Below, piece by piece: positions 26,110-36,366 of a stretch of DNA of 64,000 nt. Within the stretch, counting starts at the first letter, position 1. Every line of letters starts with the position of its first letter. The translations under genes and the position numbers were made by a program. The notes beneath the pieces were generated by a model. It was not told where the DNA came from, did no database searches, and saw only the letters and a list, made by a program, of their open reading frames with translations. This stretch comes from Condylostoma magnum (Eukaryota; Ciliophora; Heterotrichea; Heterotrichida; Condylostomatidae): the NCBI GenBank assembly GCA_920105805.1, contig CAKKTI010000064.1, forward strand, positions 1 to 64,000, in the 5' to 3' direction.

Positions 26110-27057
26110 ATGGAGTCTTAATATAGATAGAAATGAGCATTTAAAGACTTTTTACGCTCCAATCCAGCCAGAAGGATTACTAAATCTAATACTGAGTCAA
26201 CAAAAATAAAACTAGTGATAAACTAATACAAATAAGATAGTTTACCTCAGATATAAAATCAATCTTTTGAAGCACTAAGAAGAAAGGGGAATGCTAGTAT
26301 TCCTAAACCTAGAACTTACAATCTCCCTACTGTTAATGAGGATCCTCTTTCTAAGTCCTTTAATGAATTAGAAAATTATCGCAATTCTTAGTAAAACACT
26401 CTTTTACGAACAGATCAAAATATGTATAATTCGTATTATAGTGACAAAGCATTTTAGGATCTATACGAAAGATTTTTAGTAAGTATTCATAAGTGTAATT
26501 AAAGTGATATTGATTCTTAGATGAATGCAGCTCGGTTTTATTGTTTATAGTGTATTAAATTTATTCCACAAATAAAAGATATACTTGAAGGTATTTAGAA
26601 TATTTACGAAGAGTATATAGAGAATTAAAAATTAAAAATAGTTGAAAAATAGTAGTAATAATTATTACAACAGCAATGCTAGATAGATGAATTGTAATTT
26701 TAACTGTAAAATTAAATTAAATTGTATGATAATGTTATTGAAAAGAATAAGCTTGAATAAGATAATCTAAATAGCACAATTTAAGATCTAAACCATAAGA
26801 TAAAAAGGTTTTAAAGACTGAAGGATAAGTAATATCAGTTTACAAGAGCACTTAAATACAGAGAATAAATATTTATAAATATAATTAACTCTGCCAGCTT
26901 ATAATTCAATGGTTTGACTGATATCTATGAAGATGAATTGGCCAGCTTTATTCAAAATAATCCTAATGAAGCACGTCTAATTTACCAGTATCTTCCTAAT
27001 GAATATTAGTCAGGAGAAGCCTCATTAAATATAAAGTACATGCAGTCTAGTAGTTAA
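26110..27057 (+). CDS. Coiled-coil protein, unknown function
   Basis: 315 residues. A basic N-terminal segment (KDFLRSNPARRITK), a Pro/Asn-containing linker and a coiled coil rich in Gln (about residues 165-260), partly encoded by consecutive TAG/TAA codons, followed by ELASFIQNNPNEARLIYQYL. The end is placed at TAA 27055-27057; reading frames change soon after, and a new ATG in another frame starts the next gene 85 bp on. No family recognised. Confidence 0.55.
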
Positions 27058-27142
27058 AAACATTCTATTAATATCTTCTTTGGCAATCTTATTATTTATA
27101 CATGCAAAACTTAAACATATTTATAAATCGGTTAAATAACAT

Positions 27143-27940
27143 ATGAAGAGCAATAACAATAGCCCATATAATAAAAGCAGTTGAAGTACATCTTCAAACA
27201 CGCATATTCTAGACTTAGTATTAGACAATTAATAAAACAGAAGAAACGATAAAGGAAAGCTAATGTTGTTCGCAAAATAAGAGAAAAAATAAGCATAGCA
27301 ACAAATCTAACTAATGTAGAATAAAATAAACCACATACAGAGCGAGGTCTCAAAAACAAGAAAACAAGCTGAGAAAGCTGAAAAGTAAGCATAAAAGTAA
27401 GAGCAAATAATTCAAAACCATTAAAACCATAAGTGCATGGTATATCGGTCCCATCTTTAAAACTAACTTGAACTCAAGGAAAAGTAAAAGTAGATAATGA
27501 GAAAAAGAGAGGAAAGCAGGCTGAGGAGGTAGTAAATCCATCAAAACAATCTAAAATCTAAATAAATCAATTACAAATTCCAACGAATGGAAATAGAGCA
27601 TTAAATCTAACAAAGAAATAGCGAGGCAGAGCAAGAATACAATATGCTCTTTTAGCGTCGCTTGAGTATTCAAAGCCAACGTAAAAAGCAACAGAATTTT
27701 AGAGCTAAAAGCTAATAGAGCTACTAATTATCAATATCACAGAGATATGAAAGTTAGATTCTCAACTAAAAGCAACAAGCCTAAAAAACAAGAAATCAAC
27801 TGTTAAGACTACAACAATTAGAAGAATCATTGCTTACAGAACTCAGCACGAGCAATTTGTAATTAAGTTAGTACTCAACTCCTAAGAAATGTGGTTATGA
27901 TTCACCAGAGATTATTTTAGATGTTAATTATTACTTATAG
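27143..27940 (+). CDS. Gln-rich coiled-coil protein, unknown function
   Basis: 265 residues. After a Ser/Asn-rich start (SNNNSPYNKSS), almost the whole protein is a Gln/Lys/Glu-rich coiled coil (KTRKQAEKAEKQAQKQEQII, MRKREESRLRRQQ, QKTRNQLLRLQQLEESLL). Its frame, +2 relative to the preceding gene, is far more protein-like than the alternatives. The tail reads PKKCGYDSPEIILDV and ends at TAG 27938-27940. This would overlap the stop of the convergent gene by 17 bp; an earlier TAA/TAG upstream is possible. Confidence 0.6.
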
Positions 27941-28448
27941 TTACTGACTTCGTGTAGTATTCTGTTTCAAAGGGGTCAAATAGGTCGAAATAAGTGTGAA
28001 TTACTCCAAAAAACAGTCAGAATCCTAGTATCATTAAATTCAGGTTTTCTGGGACATGAGGAGTGATAAAGGCATTTTCTGTTACTGTATAAAAGTTACG
28101 AAAGGATTGTATTTATACTGTGTTTGGTTTATGCGGGTAATAAGCTGTGGTTTTGGGTAGAGGAAGTCCTTATGTTTTCATTCTATACAAAACTATTCTA
28201 TCATAAGCCTCCTTCAATTAACTGTACTTCTCTAGCTACTGAAAGTTTGTATGTTAATCTACTGTATACTCTTCAATCAAATTTCTATAGTTCTCAATTA
28301 TCTATCGATTGTTAAAGGTAGAATTCGCTTACAATATTTCATAGTCCTCTGGACTTGGTTCTTATATAGGCTATGACGTATATGCTAGTGGCACTTTTGT
28401 ATAGTAAATTTTTTTAACTTCTTTGGAAAAGTTTCTAAGCCTTAGCAT
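27924..28448 (-). CDS. Single-pass membrane protein, possibly mitochondrial
   Basis: 174 residues. A basic, hydroxylated start (MLRLRNFSKEVKKIYYTKVP) could be a mitochondrial targeting sequence. A helical charged middle is followed by one C-terminal transmembrane segment (LMILGFWLFFGVIHTYFDLF, Trp from TGA). This layout recalls small accessory subunits of respiratory complexes, but no specific family is recognised. The first in-frame terminator after the membrane segment is TAA at 27924-27926. Confidence 0.6.
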
Positions 28449-28524
28449 TTTATATAATTTGATTAAGATCACTAAAACAGCTAGACTTTGATTTAAATTG
28501 CAGGAAACATTATAGATTCCAGAT

Positions 28525-28597
28525 GGGAGTCTAGCTCAAATGGTAGAGCGCTCGCTTAGCATGCGAGAGGCACTGGGATCGATGCCCAGGTCTTCCA
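28525..28597 (+). tRNA. tRNA-Ala (anticodon AGC)
   Basis: A 73-nt cloverleaf without intron. D arm GCTC...GAGC, anticodon stem CTCGC/GCGAG around TTAGCAT (anticodon AGC), and T arm CTGGG/CCCAG. The acceptor stem has the G3:U70 pair that defines alanine identity, and one apparent U6-U67 mismatch. The T loop reads ATCGATG, with A instead of T at position 54. A run of six T (28599-28604) follows at once as a Pol III terminator, ending four bases before the stop codon of the convergent protein gene. Confidence 0.95.
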
Positions 28598-28598
28598 C

Positions 28599-28604
28599 TT
28601 TTTT
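28599..28604 (+). terminator. Pol III oligo-T terminator of tRNA-Ala
   Basis: Six consecutive T starting two bases after the discriminator base of the tRNA. Confidence 0.8.
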
Positions 28605-28607
28605 AAT

Positions 28608-30113
28608 TTAATCAATTGGCATTAATAAATCTAACTCAGTCTCTATTTCTTGACTGCTGAATGAAAAGTTGAGCTAAGCATATGTAACGATCTTTGGAAC
28701 TCATACATCTGCGACTGTCTCATTTAGTATTTTGAAATAAAACTCCTCTGCTATTTTATCTATGTATTTCTGCTTTTCCTCGTTAAAAATGCGGGTTTGG
28801 ATGTCAGCTGGAAGAATTTAAAGCATTTGGTCTAAGTGATAATCTGAGACTTCGTTTTCTATAAGAATTTCAAACCAGTCTCCGTTGTCGAATTGGCTTA
28901 TTAAATCAATGAATATTAGTTCAACAATAGTTTCATTGAGTTGCCTCTCCTCTTGGATTGCCTCGTATATAAAATCTTTATAGTCTACTTCTCTTGATAA
29001 CTCATGTGTTATTTCCCTTGCAATTAGTTTATTACCCTGCTATACGACTATTTGTTATAAAATTTAATCAGTTACTTCTTCTAGCGCATCTTCCATGAAA
29101 AATATGTATTCTGTATCTTTAACCTCCTCGTATGACAAAGATGCTATATCAGGTATCATTTCGAATATACACTTTGTTATAATATCGTCTTATATTTTAC
29201 TGGAAAATAGTACTAAAGTAGCCCATAACATTTAATCTAATGCTCTATTTACTAAATCATGTATAAATTTATCATCTATTGTATCTAATAAATCCTCTAG
29301 TAACGTTTTTGCTAGATATTTAACTTCTTATCTTTCAGTATGAATTTTATTTTGCTTCATTTAGAAATTTTAATTTTGCTTAAATTATTTATAACGGTTA
29401 AGTTGCTTTTCATTTTAGGGAGTTGTAGGCTGAGATTAAGTTCTTTACCTTTAAGTTTATCTCCTTATAATAATATCAGGCTTTAATCCTAAAAGACTTT
29501 TTGCATAATTCACTCTAGATGCTTGGTAGTTTATTTATGGAATCATTATTTTACTTACTTGTCTACCCTTTACTTTAGGTTTGTGTTTTTATTATATCAA
29601 AAAAGGGTCAAATTTATCAGGAAGATGCAGTATTAAGGAAAATGGCTCTTTGTACAAAAAATCTGTATCTATTTTTATTTTTTCTAGATAATTTTCTCAC
29701 TTTTCATAGGGGAATAATAAACTATTCATCTTTAAAGAGTCTTGTCATGTTTTTATTGTTTCTATGATTGTAAGTGTTATCTCTCTTAATTTTAGTAGTT
29801 AAAAAGATAACTATTTCTGCAATTTAAATATTTTTAGTTTTCTTACTTGTGTACTTTTTATATCTTGTAGTAGTTATTCTCTCTCCTTTATTAGTTGTTA
29901 TATTTTTTAAGGTAATGACTAGTCTCGCCTAGTAAGTTAAATCTCTCTTTATAAGCTTTTAATCTATTCAGATTAATTCAACAAGCTACATTATAACATA
30001 AAATATTCTTAATGAGCCTCACATATTTTATATTACTGTCATTAATATTAGATCTCCTATTTCAATTAATCCACCAATTTTTGTAAGTCTATTTCTTTAG
30101 TCGGTGAATGCAT
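28608..30113 (-). CDS. Coiled-coil protein with conserved C-terminal region, unknown function
   Basis: 501 residues. The N-terminal half is coiled coil (IDLQKLVDQLKQEI, IKSLQREIQL, KIQQLIKEREQLLQDIKST). Then come EPFSLILHLPDKFDPFL, a basic linker with SRVNYAKSLLGLKPDIIIRR, a Gln-rich stretch encoded by many TAA/TAG codons, and an acidic helical C-terminus (LLEDLLDTIDDKFIHDL). The start is the ATG at 30113; another in-frame ATG lies at 30140. A coiled-coil-like frame beginning at 30394 (MQVNKLLQKLEL) precedes it in a different phase and may be a 5' exon. Stop TAA at 28608-28610. Confidence 0.6.
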
Positions 30114-30504
30114 ATAAGAGGAACTTCTTGCTCTTTACATGAGTTAAGATCCTATAATCTGACAATTAACTAATTTATTTAGTCGTTTTTGATATTCAAC
30201 TTATTTTTACTCTTCTCAGTGTCGAATATTGTGCAATCAAAATCTGCCATCTCATTATTAATCTAAACTGCTAACTCTTCTATGTGATCTTACAGTTTTC
30301 ATTTTTAATTAGTTTATTAGCTAGAATAACTTTAGAGTTGCTAAGCTTGAAAACTATTTAATTCAAGCTTCTACAATAATTTATTAACTTGCATCCTTTC
30401 AAAGAGGAACTACTTGTATTTTTGACTATGAATAACTCTAAAACCCATAGTTTATCTAAAAATATACAGTACTTTAACTATTCAATTCATTCACAATAAA
30501 AATA
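30114..30504. other. Divergent region with possible 5' exon on the minus strand
   Basis: About 390 bp between the 30113 start (minus) and the 30505 start (plus). On the minus strand, from 30394 to about 30130, a frame encodes plausible coiled coil (KLQDHIEELAVQINNEMADF). It would need a frame change of 2 modulo 3 to join the downstream gene. No convincing short intron was found, so it is left unassigned. Confidence 0.35.
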
Positions 30505-31170
30505 ATGTAGTGAAAATGGATTGTACTAAGCTCTACATTGTATTATTAAATCAAATACGCTCGAAAATACTACAGAAGACGATTACAATCATACAGATAC
30601 TCAATAAAGTACTCAGTCAGTTTTCTAATCTGAATACTAAATTTGCACTTCTTAATTCTTGTTGAGTACTTTTTATTTACTTCTGAGCCTGAATCTTGAA
30701 TATTCATCTACTAGACCTAGCTTCTGATTCCTTACTTGATTATAAGTATGTAAGTTTTAGGCTATTTGTTTATAACTGTGCTAGGATTTATAATTGGGTC
30801 AACGATAGTAGAGACTGTTGCATTTTAATCAGTTTTGGCGTATTAAGAGAACTAGAAGTAACGCAATGAGGTGATAATATACATGTGCTTTAGTATTTTA
30901 CTGTAAGCTATCATTTTACTAGTCGCTTTCTATGGATGACTGATTGTATCACTATACTGAATTGGAGTCGTAGATTTAGTGTAAGACAATGGATTTTTAA
31001 TCGTTTCGTCAAGTGTGTTAACTGGAGCAATGAAATACCCTATTAGAAAGTAAGAGAGAAAATTAGACTATTTTGTGAACACCTTAACCTTGTTCTGGGC
31101 ATTGAGATTAATAATTTGGTTATTTAATATTATTATGTGACAAAACTTCTGTTTAAGTTTGTTCAATTAG
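30505..31170 (+). CDS. Multi-pass membrane protein, unknown function
   Basis: About 221 residues with at least four hydrophobic segments: VSFLIWILNLHFLILVEYFL, LLIPYLIISMQVLGYLFIT, VIIYMCFSILLQAIILLVAF and FWALRLIIWLFNIIMW, separated by charged loops (YQENQKQRNE, YPIRKQERKL). The start is ATG-TAG-TGA-AAA, where codons 2 and 3 are both standard stops. The stop is uncertain: TAG at 31168-31170 is chosen because the translation beyond loses protein character; TAA at 31396 is an alternative. No family recognised. Confidence 0.5.
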
Positions 31171-31440
31171 TTATAAAATGTATCAAACTCTTCATACAAC
31201 TAACTTAAATGTACTACACTCTATACTAATACATTGTAGAATTAATCGAATAATCTTATAGCACATAATTCTAAGGCATATCCTTCTAAAATTACCAATC
31301 AATTCTCCTGAATTCTTTTCCATTGCATTGATTGTGCCTTTATACCAAATTTTCCCTATAAATTTCTTTTTAATTCAATTACCAAAATAGTCCATTAATT
31401 TGCCAGATTTGCAATATTTTAGATGACATAATTCGACAAA

Positions 31441-33963
31441 ATGAATTTTCTAGATGAGATAATGCCTGCCTTAGAATTCTCAGGGACTCATTGCACGCAA
31501 CCCTAAGCAATCAGAAAGAGAAGAAGTAAATGGCATGGCTATGAATTTTAATAATCTTCTAAATAACAGCCAAATGATATAGAGCACTATGAGAAGCTTC
31601 AGATCTGGCTTTAAAAAACTCTCCCGAATGATTGGAATGAAATATTTTCTATAAGAAGTGAGTGGTTCTCCCATATAATCAGATAAATGCACTCTAAACG
31701 ACTAAATAATGGTGATGGCACCTTTAAGATTTATAGTAAAAATCAATGTGTGTATTCAGATGATCTTAATGATTGGTTTATATACTAAAAGAGGAACTAT
31801 TATGAGTTTTAGCATATCAACCCTAGTGAGGTTATACAGAAAGAGCAATTAGTAGAGAAAAGCATCAAGTTTTCTACTACAGATTATAGCTAGATTTATG
31901 TCAAACTGTAAGGAGATATAAACTAAAAATTAGGCCTAATTGCTGATATTTCGTAAAATTTGGCCTTTAAAAGGCCAGTGCATGCTTTCTGGGATACTTA
32001 AAGTAAACAATGGATATGAGAGCTTCCTTATTGGATAAATTTGAATGAAGGGTAATCAATGGCACGCTGAATTGTGGCATTTTTGGAGAAAACTATATGA
32101 ATTTAGTATTGGCACTAATCAAAATAAGATCCCAGGGCAAAGGGTGAAGGAACTCAGCTAAATTGGAAGCAGATTATACCAATGGAGTAGTAAAATAATG
32201 CTGACATTATAAAATTTTGAAACGGGCTAAGTAAGGCTGAAAAAACACGGGTTTTAGGAGAGAGGTCGTCAATGCTTAACGAATTCAATTAACTGAAATA
32301 GAAAGAAATAATTAGCCAATAGTCCAAATACCAGTCCCATAAAATGATTACTTCCTTGATGCTTCATTCATACACTACCACTTTTATAGGAATGTACACC
32401 CCCTGCTTCATAGAATTGTATAATACAAATTGTAGGCAGAGACAGTAGTACTATTACAGCCAGAATAGTATTGAGGAGTTTTATATGCATGCACTAGACA
32501 AATCAGGATAGGAGTTTTTTGAGGAATTGACTCTCTCAGATTTAGACAGAGCAGATTCCGTTTTTGATTCTATTGTAAGAAGCATTGTTACTAAAATATA
32601 AGACGTGTTTTCAAGGCAGTTAGCCTAAGATCTGATGTCATAAGCCAAAACAGTTAAAAACTAATAAAGAAGGAAAAAGAAGAAGAAGAACAATGCTTCT
32701 TCTGAGGTGAGAAACTTTGTTAATTCATTAGTTGGAGGATTGATTTAAAAAATTATACAAGAAATAAAAGTTGAGGAGAAAGTTGAAGTAAAGGCTGAGT
32801 AGAAGGAGTAAACTTTACAGTAAATTTAGTAGTAAAGAAGTTAAATTCTTGATAATGAAGGATTTATGTAAGTTACTAGGAAGAAAAAGAATAATTGGAA
32901 AAATTAAAACAATTAGACTAAGAAATAGGGCTACAGGAAGAATAATTATAGGAAAAACTAGACAAAAAGGAATGAGAAACATGCATCATAACAGAAGAGG
33001 CCAACTTAAAAGTAGCCTTAATAGTCCTAAACTTACAGACATATGAAGCAAGCTCCATAGAAACCTAGAGTTGTCCCCTAAAAGCCATAGTTAAGTGCTC
33101 TTCACTACGAAATAATTCGCCAAGGTGAACGTAGTCTTAAATTTCAGCAACAAATGTACTACACAATAATGATGATAATGGACAACCTCAACTCTTTAAT
33201 CTCCTTCCTATACCCAGGCTGCTATCTACAACTCTTCGGATCATTTGCAACAAACCTAGCAATACAATCATCCGACGTTGATTTAGTAATCTGTGATATT
33301 TTCATACAGGACAGGTAACATCTACAGTAATGTCTTTTTAACATAGGAGCTAGTCTGTAGAACTTAGATTGGATTGAAAGCTGTACAGTTCTAGCATAAG
33401 CCTCTGTTCCTATAATAAAACTAAAAATACCGTTAACATATGAGAATAACACGTATCAGATAGTAGACGTGGACTTGTCAGTGAACAACCCAGAATAACA
33501 CCAAGGGTTAGCTTCTATGTGGCTTGTAAGGGACCTTACAGCTCTGTATCAGCCTTTCCAGTTTTTAACAATTGTAATAAAAAAGCTTCTAGCTGCAAAT
33601 GGACTAAATCAAGCGTATCATGGTGGGCTTTCTAGTTATAGTACAGTGCTGTGGGTAACTGCGGCATTGAACCATGTAAAGGAAGATGAGCTTGATTATG
33701 GGAATTTGTTACTGAGATTTTTGAATCTTTTTGGTAACTAATTTAATCCTAAAAAACAAGGAATATCTATTTTAAACGGGAAAAGCTTCTTTTAGTTATA
33801 AGAAGATTTCTACGAGTTTGTTTTTACTTAGGATCCTCATAATCATGAACACAATACTACCAAATCTGCGTATGCTATATAGGACATTTTATCACTTTTT
33901 CGAGAGACATACAAACGGCTTAATTCGAGCCCTAGGGTTAGTTTAGATAGTCTATTAAGTTAA
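31441..33963 (+). CDS. Non-canonical poly(A) polymerase / TENT4 (Trf4/5)-like nucleotidyltransferase
   Basis: 840 residues. The last 300 form a Pol-beta-type nucleotidyltransferase plus PAP-associated domain: LQLFGSFATNL, the catalytic pair SSDVDLVI, the third Asp in IVDVDLSVN, ASMWLVRDLTALY, GGLSSYSTVLW and an NLFG region. Such enzymes add A (or U) tails to nuclear and cytoplasmic RNAs for decay or protection. About 540 N-terminal residues are specific to this protein, with Lys/Gln/Asn-rich basic tracts (RRKKKKK, KNNWKNQNNQTKK) before the catalytic core that may bind RNA. The stop is TAA at 33961, or TAA three codons on. It converges with GlnRS, 46 bp apart. Confidence 0.88.
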
Positions 33964-34009
33964 TTAGATTAAATAAGAGTAAATATATGCTTAAACCATA
34001 CTAATCTAA

Positions 34010-36286
34010 CTAATTTGCCTTCTTTTTACTCTCTTGCAATGTTACTACTCTATTAAAGACTTTCCTCTCCTCTGTTGAGTCTTTATCAACAGTGAAAAAT
34101 CCTACACGCTCAAATTAAAACTTGTCTTGATCTTTTGCAGCATCATGAACCTGTTTTTGTATCAAAGAATCCTTCATAACTATCAGAGACTCAGGGTTTA
34201 AATCAGTAGTAAAATCTTCTAGGGCATTAGGGTTTTCTGACTTAAACAGTGTATTAAATAGCCTCACCTCTGCTCCAACAGCGTCTTGCTTAGAAATCCA
34301 ATGAAGCACTCCTTGTACCTTATCCTAGGAATTCACACTGGTGCAAATCAACTTAACAGCCTTCCCCTGCTCATCCCTCACCACTTCTTTCAATTAGATT
34401 CTAAAGGGTAAGTACTTCAAGCCTACTATTCTATCAGGCGAGACTCCATAGAACTTAGAAGAGTACTCTTCACTGAAATCAGTTCTTTCTATGTATATTT
34501 CATTAGAAAAGTTGACTTTATAGCTTCCTTTACTCTAATCCTTCGGGAAATAAGGAGCAGAGAATTCTCCAGATTAAGCATCTTCTATAAAGACTTCCAG
34601 AGGGTCTAAAACAGCCATTGTTCTAGGAGCGTTTTCATCTAGATCCTTTCTTATAAAATACTCTAATAGCTGAATCGATATCATACTATCATTTCCTCTT
34701 CTAGCCACTCCTACCTAATCCACAAAGTTGCAAATACTCTGCGGTGTATACCCTCTTCTTCTGAACCCGTTGATACTAGGCATTCTGGGATCATCCCATC
34801 CCCATACCCATCCTTCCTGCACTAATCTCTACAACTTCCTTTTAGAAAGCACTGTATATGTCAAATTAAGTCTAGAGTACTCCCAAACCGCAGATTTGAA
34901 AATTCCAAGTGCTTCCAACAGCCAGTAATAGGAGTCACGTCGTACCTCGAATTCTAAAGTACACAAGGAGTGAGTTATATTCTCCAAGGAGTCCACTATA
35001 CAGTGCTCCATGTCGTAAGTAGGATAGAGACACCACATATCTCCTACATGTGGGTGCGGGGTAAACTTGATCCTATATGCCACTGGGTCCCTCATACAAG
35101 GATTATCATGCTGCATATTAATCTTCATTCTTAGTACAGCTGCTCCTTCATCATACAGTCCTTTCCTCATATTTTCAAATTTCTGCAAGTTCTCCTCTGG
35201 GGCAGTGTTTCTATATGGAGAATCAACCTTTTCCTTACGCTGCTGTTTTATAAGGGGTCCTGGCTGCTCATCTACATACGCGTTCCCATCTCGTATAAGT
35301 TTCTACGCTAATTCGTACATTTGTGGGAAGTAATCACTGGCATGAGTTATCTTATAAGGCGTGTATCCCATCCAGTTAACATTTTCAATGATGTTATTGA
35401 TATACTCTTCAGTTTCCTTTTCCGGATTAGTATCATCGAATCTTAAATAGCACTCCCCTCCATTTTCAATAGCCATTTGAAAGTTAAATCGAATAGCCTT
35501 GGCATGTCCTATATGCAAGTATCCGTTGGGCTCCGGGGGGAATCTAGTGAATATTTTCCCGCCTGTAACAGCCAAATGCTTTTCCATCAGTTCCTTGGAG
35601 TTAACTGCGCTATGTAGGTCACGTCCTATACAAGTTGACAGTTTATCCTTTTTCTGTAGATTGTCTTCCTGTGCTGTGGACTCCTTCTTCTTAGGCTGCT
35701 TTTTTCCCTTTACCTTTTTCCTAGGTGCCTGTACTTCCGGCTTGGGTCCTAATAATTCGATCAGTTTTTAGTCCACTAGATTTTTAACTCTGTTGGAATC
35801 CGCCCATTTTAGCATTGACTTTACTCTTCCCATAACTTGGCCCTGAAGTCCTCTGTTCTCCCAGCCCTCCTTTACTATCTTCTCCTGGTTCTGACTTATT
35901 ATAGAGTCTAAGGCAGACAGTATGTCATCATCACTTATAACCACCCCTATACCACAGCTTTGATTGTATGTTTCTAAGTCATAACTCATGTTTTTCTTGA
36001 AATACTCGATACCTTCAGCGACTTACTGTGATTGTGATATATCCCCATTGGATACAGAGTCTATTAGTATGTTTTCGAATTCTTGAAGGGAGTCGGGAAT
36101 AGTTGAAGCTATTTAGTATAGCAATTTCCCGCTTTCAGCATTAGGAGTAAAGTTCGCGTTTTATTAAGCCCTCTCGGCCACCTGTACTAATTTTGTAGTA
36201 AGCCTTTTGTTCTTTAAGGACTCAGCAACTTTAGAAGGAGGTAGTAAAATAACATTGCTTAACACTTATTTTGCTTCTTCCGCCAT
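34010..36286 (-). CDS. QARS1: Glutaminyl-tRNA synthetase
   Basis: 758 residues, the size of eukaryotic cytosolic GlnRS. An N-terminal helical specificity domain ([20 protein letters not shown]) is followed by a basic linker and the class I catalytic core with [15 protein letters not shown] (HIGH motif), [41 protein letters not shown] (KMSKR equivalent) and [16 protein letters not shown], and then the anticodon-binding beta-barrels. It charges tRNA-Gln. In this organism the TAA- and TAG-reading glutamine tRNAs should also be its substrates, so it serves the code change. Stop TAG at 34010-34012. Confidence 0.95.
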
Positions 36287-36366
36287 TTATTTATAGTGTA
36301 TAATAGTGTTTGTATATAGTACAATAAAATAGAGCTGTATTCTCCGCTTTATTTAAATTAATCAAA

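Noticed and set aside
27132-27544. Two overlapping minus-strand hydrophobic frames
   Set aside because: Mirror images of the Lys/Gln-rich coiled coil on the plus strand; Phe/Leu-rich antisense is typical.
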